Positions 35,331-46,899 of a stretch of 64,000 nucleotides of DNA are shown one piece after another (the first letter of the stretch is position 1; every line of letters begins with the position of its first letter). A program made the position numbers and the translations under genes. Source of the stretch: Aphrophora alni (lineage: Eukaryota > Arthropoda > Insecta > Hemiptera > Aphrophoridae); assembly GCA_963513935.1 (NCBI GenBank), contig OY740774.1, forward strand, positions 87,810,385 through 87,874,384. The letters are read 5' to 3'. Under the pieces are notes generated by a model. That model searched no databases and was not told where the DNA came from. It saw only the letters and a list, made by a program, of their open reading frames with translations.

Positions 35331-35539
35331 AGGATGCGTTACGTAGGAAGTATTTTTATGGGCACTATCATAGTACTTCCCCAGCCCAATTTAGATCCTC
35401 TAAACCTCTAATGATATCGGCATGAATAAAATCACTTTAATATCTCCAAGGGTTTACGAGAAATTGCAGTTTGTGGAGGGGGAAAAAAAGGGGGGGTCTA
35501 TTTGTCATCGTAGGGTTTGGTATCCTTAACGTGCAGAAT

Positions 35540-35960
35540 TGAAATCTGCAAATTTGTATCTAATTTAATGTTATTATTATACATTTTTCGGACGTTTGCC
35601 ATCATTTGTGTGTTAGAAATCAAAACACGACGTTTCGGGAATAAGAATCAATTCCCGTTATCAAGTGACTAAAAACTAAAGAAACATGAAACTAGAAACT
35701 AAAAGCTTATGTAAGAAGTAAAATAAATAAGAATACCACCAACCTTAATATCTAAGCATGCATCTCAGAGCTAAAAACTGAGAAGTCAAAAAACACAATC
35801 ACGGTAACACACAAGTAACGTCAAATACGCGTTGTTGTATCAAAGATACAGCAACAAGTGACGTGGTCCAGAAGGCGTGACAAACTAATAGGGGAGTGGC
35901 CTATTGTTAGTTGTATTAAGCTTCCTAGTCCGAGAGTGGGTTACAACCCCTTGTGGCGAT
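35540..35960 (-). mobile_element. Penelope-like or retrozyme-type fragment with hammerhead
   Basis: The hammerhead-like site (35626-35667) is followed on the - strand by an AT-rich leader toward 35540. Upstream it has a long A-rich body with GGCGTGACAAACTAATAGGG near 35874. Similar leaders follow the motifs at 37.07 and 41.34 kb. No reverse transcriptase or GIY-YIG domain is present. Confidence 0.45.
35626..35667 (-). ncRNA. Hammerhead-like sequence with U-A in place of C3-G8
   Basis: - strand: stem I CAC/GTG, core TTGATAA (C3 to U, G8 to A relative to CUGANGA), one extra C, stem II GGGAAT/ATTCCC perfect six pairs with an eight-base loop, GAAA, minimal stem III, GTC before stem I closes. In the solved hammerhead fold C3 and G8 pair with each other, so the double change keeps the pair. 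Same layout as 37071, 41306, 56476 and 43815. Confidence 0.5.
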
Positions 35961-37070
35961 TTAACAGGTAAAATTTCAGCTTGTTTTTTTTTGTTATAGG
36001 GATATTATAATCAAATTGCAGTTCTTTTTTTAATAATGGGAGCCATAATGGCCTTACTTGATTGGCTGATAGGATTGTCCGTTAGTTTTAGAATAGGAAT
36101 AACTTCAAACAGAGAATAATTTAATGTGTTCCAAGTTGAATAATATACGAGATAAAGACAAAAACCTGTTTTAAATGGCTGCCATTTTGACATTTGTAAT
36201 TCAATTTTCCTGAATTTCAATAGGATTGTACATGAGCGTGCGCTCCTCCCCAATCAAATTTCATGTTATCTTAAATTTAATGGCCGCTATCGTAACAACG
36301 ATGAAAGGACGGTGAAAATCACTTTATTGGTTTTATGAAGTCAAGAAACGTGAATATCAGTCAGAAAACGGAGTTTAAAATTTGTAACAATTACCAAACT
36401 CACCATATACTTCGTATGGTGGCTATAGCGTTACTTAATACAATAATAATAATGTTACTAGCTTTTGTCTAGTCCTATATCGTTTTTTTAAATCTTCTTT
36501 AGAAACCCTCTCAAAACGGCAAATCTACAACAAAACTACTTCTCCTGTAATGAAAGAGTATTTTGTAAGGAATAAGAAAAAAAAATAACACATTGAATAT
36601 TTTTCAGGTTAGGTTAGGTTATTTTGTATAAATTCAACGGCAGTAGTTGTTTGGGGGTATATCACAGTAATTGCAGTAGCGAAATATTTACGAGAAACAG
36701 GTACAATACTGTGGTAAGACAGAAAAATCAGACTTAATTAGTTTTTATTTTGACCAACGTGTCGAGATAAAACAAGCACACAAGTAACAGTTTTTTGTAA
36801 TCTTATCTTAAAATATTATGTTCTCAAAAACAATTTTTCTGGTGTAGAGGTAAGAAAATGCAAAATTACAGAATGTTTGGTTTTCAAAAGAAGAACTCGT
36901 TTTATAATCGGGTAATGAATGGTCAGCATATTGAGTTTTCACTGTGGAAATTCTAGACTTTGCTACAATCACAATTCCTCTATATCTCATGATGTTTGTT
37001 TAAACCGTAAGATATTATAAGTGTGGTTTAATCCATCATTTGCTGTAATTTATGTATACAAAAATTAATA
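35961..37070. other. No gene; AT-rich
   Basis: A short GGTTAGGTTAGGTTA run (36607) is telomere-type. No exon found. Confidence 0.45.
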
Positions 37071-37112
37071 CACGACGTTTCGAGTTTATAAGTCAACTTT
37101 CTTTTTCAAGTG
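37071..37112 (-). ncRNA. Decayed hammerhead-like sequence
   Basis: CAC stem I, core TTGAAAA, a partly broken stem II (AGTT with AACT retained), GAAAC, GTC and GTG. Clearly homologous to 35626-35667 and again carries U3 and A8. Confidence 0.45.
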
Positions 37113-38350
37113 CGAAACGAACATAAAAGAGATAAAAAGGAAAAAAAAACAAGATAGCCTAGGGCCATGTTTGAAACTATATCTAGAGCTATAATCTAAT
37201 AAAAGAACTCAAAGTAAAACTAGGTGAAAGCTAAGACTAAATTAAACGTGATCAGATTAAACCACCACACACAAGCCTACACTACACAAAGGACGGTAAG
37301 CATCGTGATTAACTTATTTATACACAAATGATTGAATATATCCAATTAAACCATAAATGAAACAGAATGTTGCGTTGTGACACGTGGATTTAGGTTATTG
37401 ACGAGATTAAAATTATAGAAACTAGTAAAATAGGTCAGTTAATTACTATATATGTTGTAAAAAAAGTCCCGAGAAGTTTAAATAACTTTTAAAATATATA
37501 CTGTTGAGAGCTGAAACTTTAGAAATGTTTGTGTGAAAACAAAATCTAAAATTTGGCATTATATGGTATGCTTTTTGGGGTGCTACTTAAAATTTTTAAA
37601 TGTAAAACCCCTTGGAGTAATTTTAAGAGTGTTGTTTAATAGAAAATAACTGCGTAATCCATCTTACTCCAATCCAAAATGGCGGCCGGTGAAATCCAAG
37701 GAAAGTAATAAGGAGACAAAATTATTAAAACAAAAACTTTAGTGTTGTTTATTCAAATTTGTCCGGGAAATTGTTACTCTAAATATTTTGTACAGCATAT
37801 TTCTTTGCCTTTAAGGACCCAAACAAATCGGTTTTGTTGCCATCTCTTTAAAAATGTTAGTTCGTAAGTTATCGGTAAAACCAAAAATATCGACCATGGT
37901 TGTATTATAAAATATTTGAATTCTCAAAAGCGGCTCTACCGATAACGTTCATAATTTAGTGGAATGTGAAGATTAATGATCCAAAACCGTCAAAAAAATC
38001 GCAATAAAAAATATTATGGTTCAAGAATAATTGATAAAGAAATGAAATGCAGGTCGGTTACCTAAAGCAATATGTGCCTCTTTGTGATTGGCCGGTTAAG
38101 AGCGGGAGGGGGCACTACTTGGCACTTAGCTTTAGATTTATGTTCAGTTTAGCTGTAAATCTCTGAGGATGATGAAAATGTACATAAGAGTAACATAATA
38201 AATATACAGGATTTATTATACGGTTTTAGTTTTGTTTCGTGTTTTGGTTTGGGGATTCTTTGCTGTCCTTAAAGGAAATAAATTTAGGCTTTTAAGTTGT
38301 TATAATAATTATATCTGTTTGGATAATTAATTTGAGCACAATCTTTTGCC
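37113..38350. other. No gene; repeat debris
   Basis: Near 37.85-37.93 kb a reverse match to module Q (ATCGGTAAAACC). Otherwise nothing recognised. Confidence 0.4.
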
Positions 38351-39062
38351 AGTCCTAATATTGTCTTCATCACACGGGAGGGGAAGCTTGGGGGTAGGCG
38401 GAGCCTAGTTATAATGGGGCGTGGCAAAGCTGTATATATTTAGACGTATCCTTAACGGACGAATCTAGTACTAAATTAAGTCTCAAAGATGGAGTCTAAA
38501 TTCTAGAATTGGTGCTCAATTTAATGTAGGCTTTTATTATATATAATATTGTAGTCCTAATATTGTCTTCATCACACGGGAGGGGAAGCTTGAGGTAGGC
38601 GGAGCCTGGTGATAATGGGGCGTGGCAAAGCTGTATATATTTAGACGTATCCTTAACGGACGAATCTAGTACTAAATTAAGTCTCAAAGATGGAGTCTAA
38701 ATTCTAGAATTGGTGCTCAATTTAATGTAGGCTTTTATTATATATAATATTGTAGTCCTAATATTGTCTTCATCACACGGGAGGGGAAGCTTGGGGGTAG
38801 GCGGAGCCTAGTGATAATGGGGCGTGGCAAAGCTGTATATATTTAGACGTATCCTTAACGGACGAATCTAGTACTAAATTAAGTCTCAAAGATGGAGTCT
38901 AAATCTAGAATTGGTGCTCAATTTAATGTAAGCTTTTATTATATATAATATTGTAGTCCTAATATTGTCTTCATCACACGGGAGGGGAAGCTTGAGGTAG
39001 GCGGAGCCTGGTGATAATGGGGCGTGGCAAAGCTGTATATATAGACGTGTCCTTAACTGACG
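38351..39062 (+). repeat. 201-202 bp tandem repeat, about 3.5 copies
   Basis: Units begin AGTCCTAATATTGTCTTCAT at 38351, 38553, 38754 and 38955. Each has a GC-rich patch GGAGGGGAAGCTTG, GGCGGAGCCT and GGGGCGTGGCAAAGCTG in an otherwise AT-rich unit. Copies differ by a few bases only, so the array is young. The last unit is truncated and runs into a TA tract at 39064-39083. Confidence 0.95.
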
Positions 39063-39063
39063 A

Positions 39064-39083
39064 ATATATATATATATATATAT
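39064..39083. repeat. (TA)n microsatellite
   Basis: Ten TA units closing the 201-bp array. Confidence 0.9.
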
Positions 39084-39094
39084 TAAACCTGCGT

Positions 39095-39235
39095 CTAAAG
39101 TTTATTTTCACTTTTTGATTGATAACAACCGAAATGACATATTTGGTGACGAGAAATTTTCATTCGTTTTTATTAAATTTTATGGAAGAGTTTATATACA
39201 ATGTTTTACACTGTTTATATCTTGTACAGTGTGTA
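39095..39235 (+). repeat. Dispersed module M, copy
   Basis: CCGAAATGACATATTTGGTG then TTTTATTAAATTTTATGG. Same module as 3195-3310. Confidence 0.6.
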
Positions 39236-41020
39236 TACAGCAGATTATGTTTGAATTTTAAAGTATAGGATTAAAAGCATTCTGTTCTACCCTTTCCATA
39301 ACTAATGTGTAATTTTCTAAGCGAAAATGTAAAATTCGTATTAAAGCGCTGTACAGCGCGGTCGCCGGATGTGAGGGAATCATATTTTGTGCTCTGCTGA
39401 GCGTACAAAAAAATAATCTAATAATTTACAAAGTTGCTCATCATGGAAGCTGAATAAAACATCCTGGGTACTGTGATTGTTCTAATAACAACATTAGTGT
39501 AACGAAAAACATCACAAAAACGAATATTCATTATTTAGTCACATTTTTAATATTTAGGGGGAAAAGCCGTGGTAATAATATTTAGAGAGTAAAAATCAAC
39601 TTTCGTTCTGAAATGACGCTGATTACACAATGCAACAATTGTAGGCATGCAGCGTGGCTCAATTGGTTAAGGTAAAATTACAGTTTCCTGCAATTCAAAT
39701 GCACGAAAAATTGTTCCGACTGCTGGTATTGTGTTCCTTGTGGTTAAGGAAACTCACTGGACTTCGTTACTTTAATGGACGTAAGAAGGAAACAAGATGT
39801 ATAAATATTTCGCATCCACTAATAAAACAAAAAAACAAACATTTTCCCCCATCTACTTAATCTACCTTTCTGTAGTTATCGATCCTAAAATTAAAATTAT
39901 CAAGGGATGCTTGGCGTTGGATCGTTTTTATCAAATTTTATACGAGATCACTTTTGCATCACATATCGAGACGTTTCTACCATATACTTATATTTCATCT
40001 AAGAACACATTCATTAGACAACCTTAATATAGATATTAATAAATTCCGCTTTTAATCAGAAAGTGACGATTTAAATCACTTCGCTACCAGAACATATGAA
40101 AAATCAATTTAACAACATTAAAGTAGCCTACAGTAGTCAGATGTTTTTTACCAATTATTTCTGAACTTGAACTGTATTACTTTTTTACTGCGATTTTGCC
40201 CACGGCTTTTGTGTGTAATCATCACAATTTCCTAAAATTGGAACTAAATGCGTCCAGATAATGTTGAGAAATTAATTCTTGGGGTGATCGCAACCAACGC
40301 GTTTTGTTGGGGGTTTTTAGAGGCTACATTTGAGCAAAATTTTGTTAAAATCTTTGGAACCAATATTGTGAAAACGTTCAGCTACCCCCAAATTGTATAA
40401 TAAAAAAAATAAAGAAAAAAGCCCCGAGATGTGATCGAAACATACCCATATTACCAAATTTGAACCAAACATTACCAAACATTAAATCGGGCTACACATT
40501 TAAACAAATACGACATAATTTGAAAAACCTTTTCTTTTCTTTTTTTCTCCGCCAACCTCGAAACAGATATATCCGTTTATATAAACTCAGATAACAGATA
40601 TAAACTCTACATCGATTTTTTGGTCAATCACGTGACCTTCTCTCTACTACGTATAAGAAAGTAATACAAATACGAAAAAATTCATTCCTTTCTAAATAGG
40701 CTAAGCAATCGTTAAACTTATCGACAATACGATTGTGTTTCTCTTGCGCCATGTTTTATTGAGAAGCTTTTACACAAATTATAGCAAATCCATTTAATGT
40801 TTGTTATCAATATATCTAATCCAAGGCATTACTGGTATTGTTTGCTATTCAACTGATTAACAAGTAAAGACAATGGGGGTATAGTGACAATGGTCGGTTT
40901 CTGGTATTATTGTTATTGTTTATTAGGACCACTAATACAAGACCACTGACCAGTATCTAACCTCAGTCTGTTGTTTCCGATATCACATTTAATGTTGTAC
41001 ACAATTAAAAGGTTCAATTA
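39236..41020. other. No gene; one SINE fragment
   Basis: A - strand SINE head lies at 40040-40100 (complement of TCTGGTAGCGAAGTGATTTA and CGTCACTTTC). A tRNA-like A-box phrase GTGGCTCAATTGGTTAAGG at 39653 has no matching B box and is not a tRNA. No exon recognised. Confidence 0.45.
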
Positions 41021-41024
41021 AACC

Positions 41025-41170
41025 TGTTTTACTCTACTGGATAAGACCACTTGATCTACTAATACGATTTAACATTTCCTTTAAAGTTCAAGAAGCCAAC
41101 TTTTGAACATTACATTTAGAAGATCCACTTGTATTACATTGTATGATGGGGCTGGGTAAGCACCATGATA
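41025..41170 (+). repeat. Dispersed repeat X, copy
   Basis: Shares ACCACTTGATCTACTAATA, AACATTTCCT, GAACATTACATTTAGAAGA and TTGTATTACATTGTATGATG with 15.1 and 50.4 kb. Confidence 0.65.
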
Positions 41171-41305
41171 ACATCATTAACTTGTTTATTAAAGTTTAAT
41201 GTTGAAGATTTTTTTTTTAATTAACAGCTAACCTTAGCTTCCAACAGTGTGAACTATTTACTTTTAATTTCCAACGTGTCCCTAAGTTTTATGCTCTAGG
41301 TTTTA

Positions 41306-41347
41306 CCCTTGATAAGGAGAGTTGATTTATACTCTCGAAACGTCGTC
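41306..41347 (+). ncRNA. Hammerhead-like sequence, U3/A8 type
   Basis: Core TTGATAA (41309-41315), one extra G, perfect stem II GAGAGT/ACTCTC with an eight-base loop, GAAA at 41337-41340, then CGTC. Stem I has decayed (CCC versus GTC). It is downstream of an X repeat on the same strand. Confidence 0.45.
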
Positions 41348-42665
41348 TAATTTATCCATACACAATTGTCCGATTAAAACACATTAATAGAACGAACAAT
41401 CCATCATTATCAAATAACTTTAAAACAAGGATTCTATTTTACTTATATTTATGAAGTTAAAGAGTGTACAGTAGAAACTTGAGTCTGGTTTGCTCTGTTC
41501 TTATTGTATAGAAGTGCTTTTAGCCATTGGTCATCAGCTATTGTCCCTATGTCACTCTGTGAACAGCAAAGTGCTCTTTTATTGTGTGCTGTATTCTCAA
41601 CATCAAAACACAAAGCTAGTCCTTCTACTGTAATGTAACAAAGTATAATGACTGCCTGTGTATTGTTGGCGGAAACTGAGCGAAGCGATCGTCTGTTTTA
41701 ACTCCAAATTTGGCTTTTATTTGTGTGTTTGTTATGCAGTTACGTTCAAACGTGTCTGTCAATCTTTATACAATTTAGGAATAAGATACTTTACAACTAA
41801 TGTAGTTGAACTGTTCGGAAAATAAGTTCCGTTTTCGTATATAAAAGGCACCAATCCTGTTAGAGGTGTTTTATTACACACAAATTAATTGTACGTGCTC
41901 AATTAATACCAAATACCATATAGTTAAGTATCAAAAAAGTTATTAAATATAGTATGTGAGGATATTTGTCATTTGGGGGGGGGGGGGTAGCTAACTCAAG
42001 AAACTGTTATAAAAAAAGTGATTTAATTCATTTTTTTGTGAATTCTTAAGGTTAACCAATACTGTTAAAAAATAATTTTCAAAATACGAATTGAACCTTG
42101 TTGTTTAATGGTTTCTTTTTATAATATTTATCCTTATGAAATGGCAAAATTGTTTATGTGCAAAATAGAATCAATTTTAAATTTTTTGTAAATTTATAAA
42201 TATTATTAAAAATAATCTATAAAATCTAAAAACGTCAATATTCACTTTTTGTACTGGCAACTATTAAATTGAGATTTTTGGCAGCGAATGTAATTTTGTT
42301 TGGTGTAGCATCTAAGAAAACAGACAAAACGATCTCTCCAAAAATGCGTGTTCGATCTAAAATCCAAAAGATCCATTAGAATTTTAGCGAACAATGAATG
42401 TTATTGATTCAACCACGTGTTTATCAACACGCAAGTGAAAAAATTACTTACAAACTCGATTTTAATGGGATACGATTTTTACAACTTACGCTAAGAAAGT
42501 AGCGAAGCAAGTTTAGACTCTTATTTATATATAAGGACTTCAAGGGTAAGTTAAGACTTTAATCGACTATAGTTTACTTGTTTTTTAACATAGAACAAAA
42601 TAAAGTACATAAATTCTTTAAGAATTAAACGGGATTCAATTTTAATAAACTTAAAATTTAGCCAA
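41348..42665. other. No gene
   Basis: Holds a G run (41975-41987), a GAGCGAAGCGATCGTCTG phrase at 41.69 kb shared with 9.12 kb, and AT-rich filler. Confidence 0.4.
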
Positions 42666-42669
42666 ATTA

Positions 42670-42970
42670 TTGCCACTTGTTTGGATTATTAAGACAAGTA
42701 ACGAACTGGCCGCCATTTTTTTTACCTGGAGAACCCGTAGTTTTTCCACTATGCTCTACAAGATATTTTAACCTGTTGACATTTATCTCAGCTTCATTCA
42801 GATTTTTTAATTCATGTTTCACGGTTGAAGGTCTTCCTGGCCTCTTGATATCTCCAACCTATCCCGTGGTTTCAAACTTACTAACAAGCTTTCTATTTGC
42901 TCACGGTCGGTCCCTCAAACCGTTGTGAGTACGAAATTGCCTTAACCCGACTGATAAACTTGTTATAATA
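42670..42970 (-). pseudogene. Helix-turn-helix transposase N-terminal fragment
   Basis: The - strand translation includes FRTHNGLRDRP, RKLVSKFETTG and VGDIKRPGRPSTVKHE. The series (V..F..TGSV.D..R.GRP) is the second helix-turn-helix and linker of Tc1/mariner-related arthropod transposases, including the DUF4817 type. A stop and a frameshift interrupt it, and no DDE domain was found nearby. It is not adjacent to, and does not extend, the mariner relic at 16.2 kb. Confidence 0.6.
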
Positions 42971-43761
42971 ACACTGAATAAACGGGATGCGTATTCATGA
43001 TGGAATAAAAAAAATTGGGTTCGTAGAGACTACGCGCGTTAGAAGTGAATACTTATTTAAATCCTGTTTTTACCATATTAGCTTATTGATTATCTCGAGG
43101 TTAAGTAATATATATTTTGAAATGTAAATTTAATTATTCAAATTTAATTATTAATTATTTTAAAAATTTAATATAATTATATTCGTAATTTTGTAGTTTT
43201 ATTTTTATTTGTAAACAGTAATAATATTTAAATATTTTTTTAAAATTTAATTTAATGCATAACAGCAAACCAATAATATGTCCTCTACATAAGTCCAGCT
43301 GAATTAAATTTTACATAAAAAAAATAATCAGCTGTTTTAATTGGATATCTCTGATGTTTACTTTATTTAAGCCTCAGCTGCTAGATATCGTGACGTCATT
43401 TTCGTGACGATTTTTCCTTTCACCACATCGATTAACAGCACCCAAAAATTGCCTACCGGGTGTAAAGAAGTATTCACTTCAAAAATATCAATTAATTGTA
43501 AACTACTACAAGTTTACCACCTATTAAATTCCCGTTTTTTGAAATTAGTCAACAATGAGAAAACTCGTTGCTATAACAACAAATAGCAATGAAAATAACA
43601 GCTGATGTTTTAATAAATCCCAATTATATTTGTATACAATGAAGAGTTTTTCTCTGCGATTGGACAACAAATAATGAAACCACAACCATTTTACGTTTTA
43701 ACGTACTTTTGAAAGACCCAGTATTTTTTTTTTTTTGTTTTTTTTTTACATTTTGATTGGC

Positions 43762-43987
43762 AATTATCGAAATGGAAATAATGAGATGATTATGTAATTC
43801 CACAAAACAGCTTTAATTGCGACATATGTTTCGCCGTTAGGCATTTTCAAGCAACTTTAAATGCCTAACGGCGAAACATATGTCGCAATTAAAGCTGTTT
43901 TGTGGAATTAAATAATCATCTCCTTATTTCCATTATCATGGAATTCCATCATGTACCGACTGTTGTAACATTAAATTATCGAAATGG
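43762..43987. mobile_element. 198-bp foldback element with 14-bp target-site duplication
   Basis: AATTATCGAAATGG at 43762-43775 is repeated exactly at 43974-43987, and together these flanks rebuild an uninterrupted module M. Between them 43776-43973 is almost entirely an inverted repeat: AACAGCTTTAATTGCGACAT in the left arm and its complement in the right arm, with the loop at about 43850-43860. The element carries hammerhead parts. The intact duplication makes this the best-defined insertion in the window. Confidence 0.85.
43815..43856 (-). ncRNA. Hammerhead-like sequence in the foldback arm
   Basis: - strand: stem I AGTTGC/GCAATT (six pairs, one G-T), core TTGAAAA (U3, A8), extra T, stem II GCC/GGC with loop TAAC, GAAA, stem III ACA/TGT, then C completing GTC. 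The mirror arm (43861-43900) keeps stem II, GAAA, stem III and GTC but has lost the core at the junction. Confidence 0.5.
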
Positions 43988-45410
43988 CATTCTTGGTGAG
44001 AAGTTCTTTCTTTTCTGTTTGATTTTAAGGTTGAATGATTGGGAAAGTATTTTTGTCTACAATTGTTGACAAAGTGGCATTTTGTTCATTTAAATTAGTT
44101 TGCAAAACAGCTGTTGATTTCTCAACAGTTTCACTTTGCCCACTACTTTGCACACTACTTTGCTCACTCCGAATGGCAACCGAACAAAACGAAATTTAGG
44201 TTAAGTTTATTTGAATTGATTTATAATATACAGGAAATGTAAATGTCCCGTATGTAGGTTAGATTAATTCTTACATGTAAAATAACATAAATAAACAACA
44301 AAACAACGTTTTAAAGTTGAAAAAGGAAGTAATTATTCATGAAGATGATTGATAGTGTATGTACAAGTAGAGTATTTTTCGTTTGCCGAGTTTTGAAGTT
44401 GGCAATCCCGTTTCCTCAACAATACACCTAAGTTATTTGTAATATTCATTAATATGACCTCAGTTTTGACGTGAGAACTTCTACTCAGTGTTGGTGTGTT
44501 GTTTAGCACTACTGCTATATTTTGTGTAGTTAGTTTTAAAATATGGACAGGTCAGACTGTAGACAAAGTATAATGTGCAATTCGTGAGCAAAGTGTCTTT
44601 TATAAACTCGATAAAATTGACGCACTCGGCAACATTTCTCGTGCGTCAACATTTCTCTCTCGTTTAAAAAAGTGCCACTTTGCTCACTAGTTGCACAAAT
44701 AACTATTATTTAAGGTGACAATCACGAGTATTTTCACCCTTAAAGAACAACACATGTACGCATATTTCAAGCAAACACAAAAATACCGTATAAACATTAA
44801 TATGTCGAGTTTTCGAACGCACAATAATTCATTCTCTATTTCTGTGTAAGCTACTGCAATACATTACCAACCCTGTTACTTCGTTCTGATCTATTGATAT
44901 CTGTCATTAGAGAACAAAAACTAAAAGCTTTCCATACAAATGCTGTCGCTCTACCGATATGCAAATCTTGAAACCTGTCAATATTGAAACTTAAGAGAAA
45001 AGGTATAAATAGCTCCGGTAAATGAGCATGAAATCCATTGCAACAAAGGTTAGTTAAAAGCTTTGCAATTGTATCTGAATCGAGTCTATAGTAGAGAAAA
45101 TATGTATAGTGTTTTTTTCGTATTGTTTAAAAGGGAAAAATTCTCAGAGTCTCATTTTTGTAGGAACAGACTTATAAATCTGTTATAAAATAAACTTAAT
45201 TTCTAAAAATCGGCTTACTAAATTCATCAAAATTTTGGTGAAAAATGAGAATTAATCAACCAAAGTAGTATATCAAATTGCAAGGTAAATATATTACAGT
45301 TCAGAAATAATTGGTAAAAAATAAATTAAATCTAGATCGTGATTGTTATAAGATTTACGTTTAGGATAAGTTATGATACAAGCGAAGTAAGCTCTATTTA
45401 AAAACAGAAA
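43988..45410. other. No gene; continuation of module M and AT-rich sequence
   Basis: CACTTTGCTCACTA phrases recur at 44.14-44.17 and 44.68 kb and in inverted form at 44.06 and 44.58 kb. No exon seen. Confidence 0.4.
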
Positions 45411-45419
45411 TACGTTTCA

Positions 45420-45530
45420 GACATTTCGTCCTAGTGTAGCGAGAGGGTCAGAAAAGAACAAGAGTTGGTCAAGAGAAACCTGATAGAAAATATGAAAGAC
45501 AGGAATCTAATTCATGACTATATAACCTCC
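45420..45530 (+). repeat. Dispersed repeat D, copy
   Basis: GAACAAGAGTTGGTCAAGAG, AAACCTGATAG and TCTAATTCATGACTA. Confidence 0.7.
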
Positions 45531-45959
45531 AGTTAAAATTGTAATTTAGAAAGCTCGGTTCATATGAACTGTTCTTCACTGTAATCTGGATGGTTTGACC
45601 GTGTGCTATGATAACTTAAGTAAAATGTTGACCAATTTGATTTGTTCAAACATTCATTATACCAATGCAGAGACTGAATTCGTTAGGAGGTTTAATCGAA
45701 TCAGAACGCATAGGATGTGTGCTAAAGAATCAATATTGAGAAATTTGAATCGAAAATAATTCATTTATGTTGTTATATGTATTTGTAGACTTGGTTTATA
45801 TATAAATATTCATTTGTTAACTTGCAAAAGGGTTTTACAAATTTATCATTTTTTTTTTTATTTTGATCTTCGGACTACAGCAGTTTTAACACTTTTTCCA
45901 CAATATCTCCCACAGTGTTTCATTTACAGTGTGGTAACCCTGAGGTATACATGGCGTAA

Positions 45960-46140
45960 TCTACACCTTTCTTCACGTTGTCTTATGTTAGATACCTCCC
46001 TTTCATGTTACCTATCAGGTTGCTCATGACCAAAACTAGTTCTCCAACGATCCTGACGTTGCTAGAAGTCTTTATTTTATATCCTTTTCGTCCTTTTTTT
46101 ATAAAGCGACGATGATAGAGACTTTTTGCTTTTAAACAAC
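45960..46140 (-). repeat. Dispersed repeat D, copy
   Basis: - strand copy with TTACCTATCAGGTTGCTCAT and TATAAAGCGACGATGATAGA. It is followed 120 bp later by a + strand H copy. Confidence 0.7.
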
Positions 46141-46259
46141 GAGAGAGTAGATAGGTAGTTAAATTTATTTAAGTTTTTTTGTTAGATATGATCGAATTGT
46201 TCAACAATAGCAATTTTTCTAATAGGATGTGAAGGATCTGCAAATAAATTAATTATTTT

Positions 46260-46510
46260 TATCTAGGATATTATATACATTTATGTAAACAATAAATTGA
46301 GAAGCAATGCAACCGGTAAAGAGTGTCAATGACTATTAGTGTTTAGTAACAATGTGTCATATTATCGTGAAAGACATCGTCCTTTCAATCGCTATGTATA
46401 TGATTGATTAAGCTATCAACGATTGATTATAGTGACTCAATACATAAGAGATTAAAGTTGTAGTTTTCTGCCTTGTACTCAGTATAGTACAGAGTGGCAA
46501 TCACATCCTT
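46260..46510 (+). repeat. Dispersed repeat H, copy
   Basis: TATGTAAACAATAAATTGAG, AAGCAATGCAACCGGTAAAG and ATCAACGATTGATTATAGTG. A nearly complete H unit. Confidence 0.7.
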
Positions 46511-46597
46511 TAATAATGTTTGTTTACAGATAATGGAAGAGTTAATCATCAATATTTAAATGTGTTATTACTTTGTGTTGCCTTGGAGTGTTTCAGT

Positions 46598-46827
46598 AAT
46601 ATACTGTAACACCTTGATTAGGTTGTCTACAGTCCGTTATATAGACGTTGCTACAGTTGACTTCGTCAGGTTAAGCACTGACACATAATTCCATGACGAA
46701 GTGGTTTACTCTGACTATTTCAAAGCAGTGTTCGTGTCATGTGTTAGTGGTTATCCTGACGAAGTCAACTGTAGCTACGTCTACATAACGGACTGTAGAC
46801 AACCTAATCAAGGTGTTATAGTATATT
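46598..46827. repeat. 230-bp foldback element
   Basis: Arms of about 72 bp, 46598-46670 and 46755-46827, are near-perfect complements: AACACCTTGATTAGGTTGTC on the left and GACAACCTAATCAAGGTGTT on the right, with AGTTGACTTCGTCAGG and CCTGACGAAGTCAACT at the inner ends. A third GACGAAGT block occurs in the loop. No ORF. It lies just upstream of the 127-bp satellite. Confidence 0.9.
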
Positions 46828-46899
46828 AGCTGTTACCAGCGGCTTCGTCCGCGAATATTTCAGATTCAAGATTGTTAGCAAAACCCTAGCGTGTCTACT

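Noticed and set aside
38351..39062. Possible rDNA spacer or gene array
   Set aside because: No rRNA sequence is nearby and the units have no promoter or coding signal; treated as a tandem repeat.
39649..39690. tRNA gene suggested by GTGGCTCAATTGGTTAAGG
   Set aside because: Only an A-box-like D arm is present; no anticodon arm or T arm follows.
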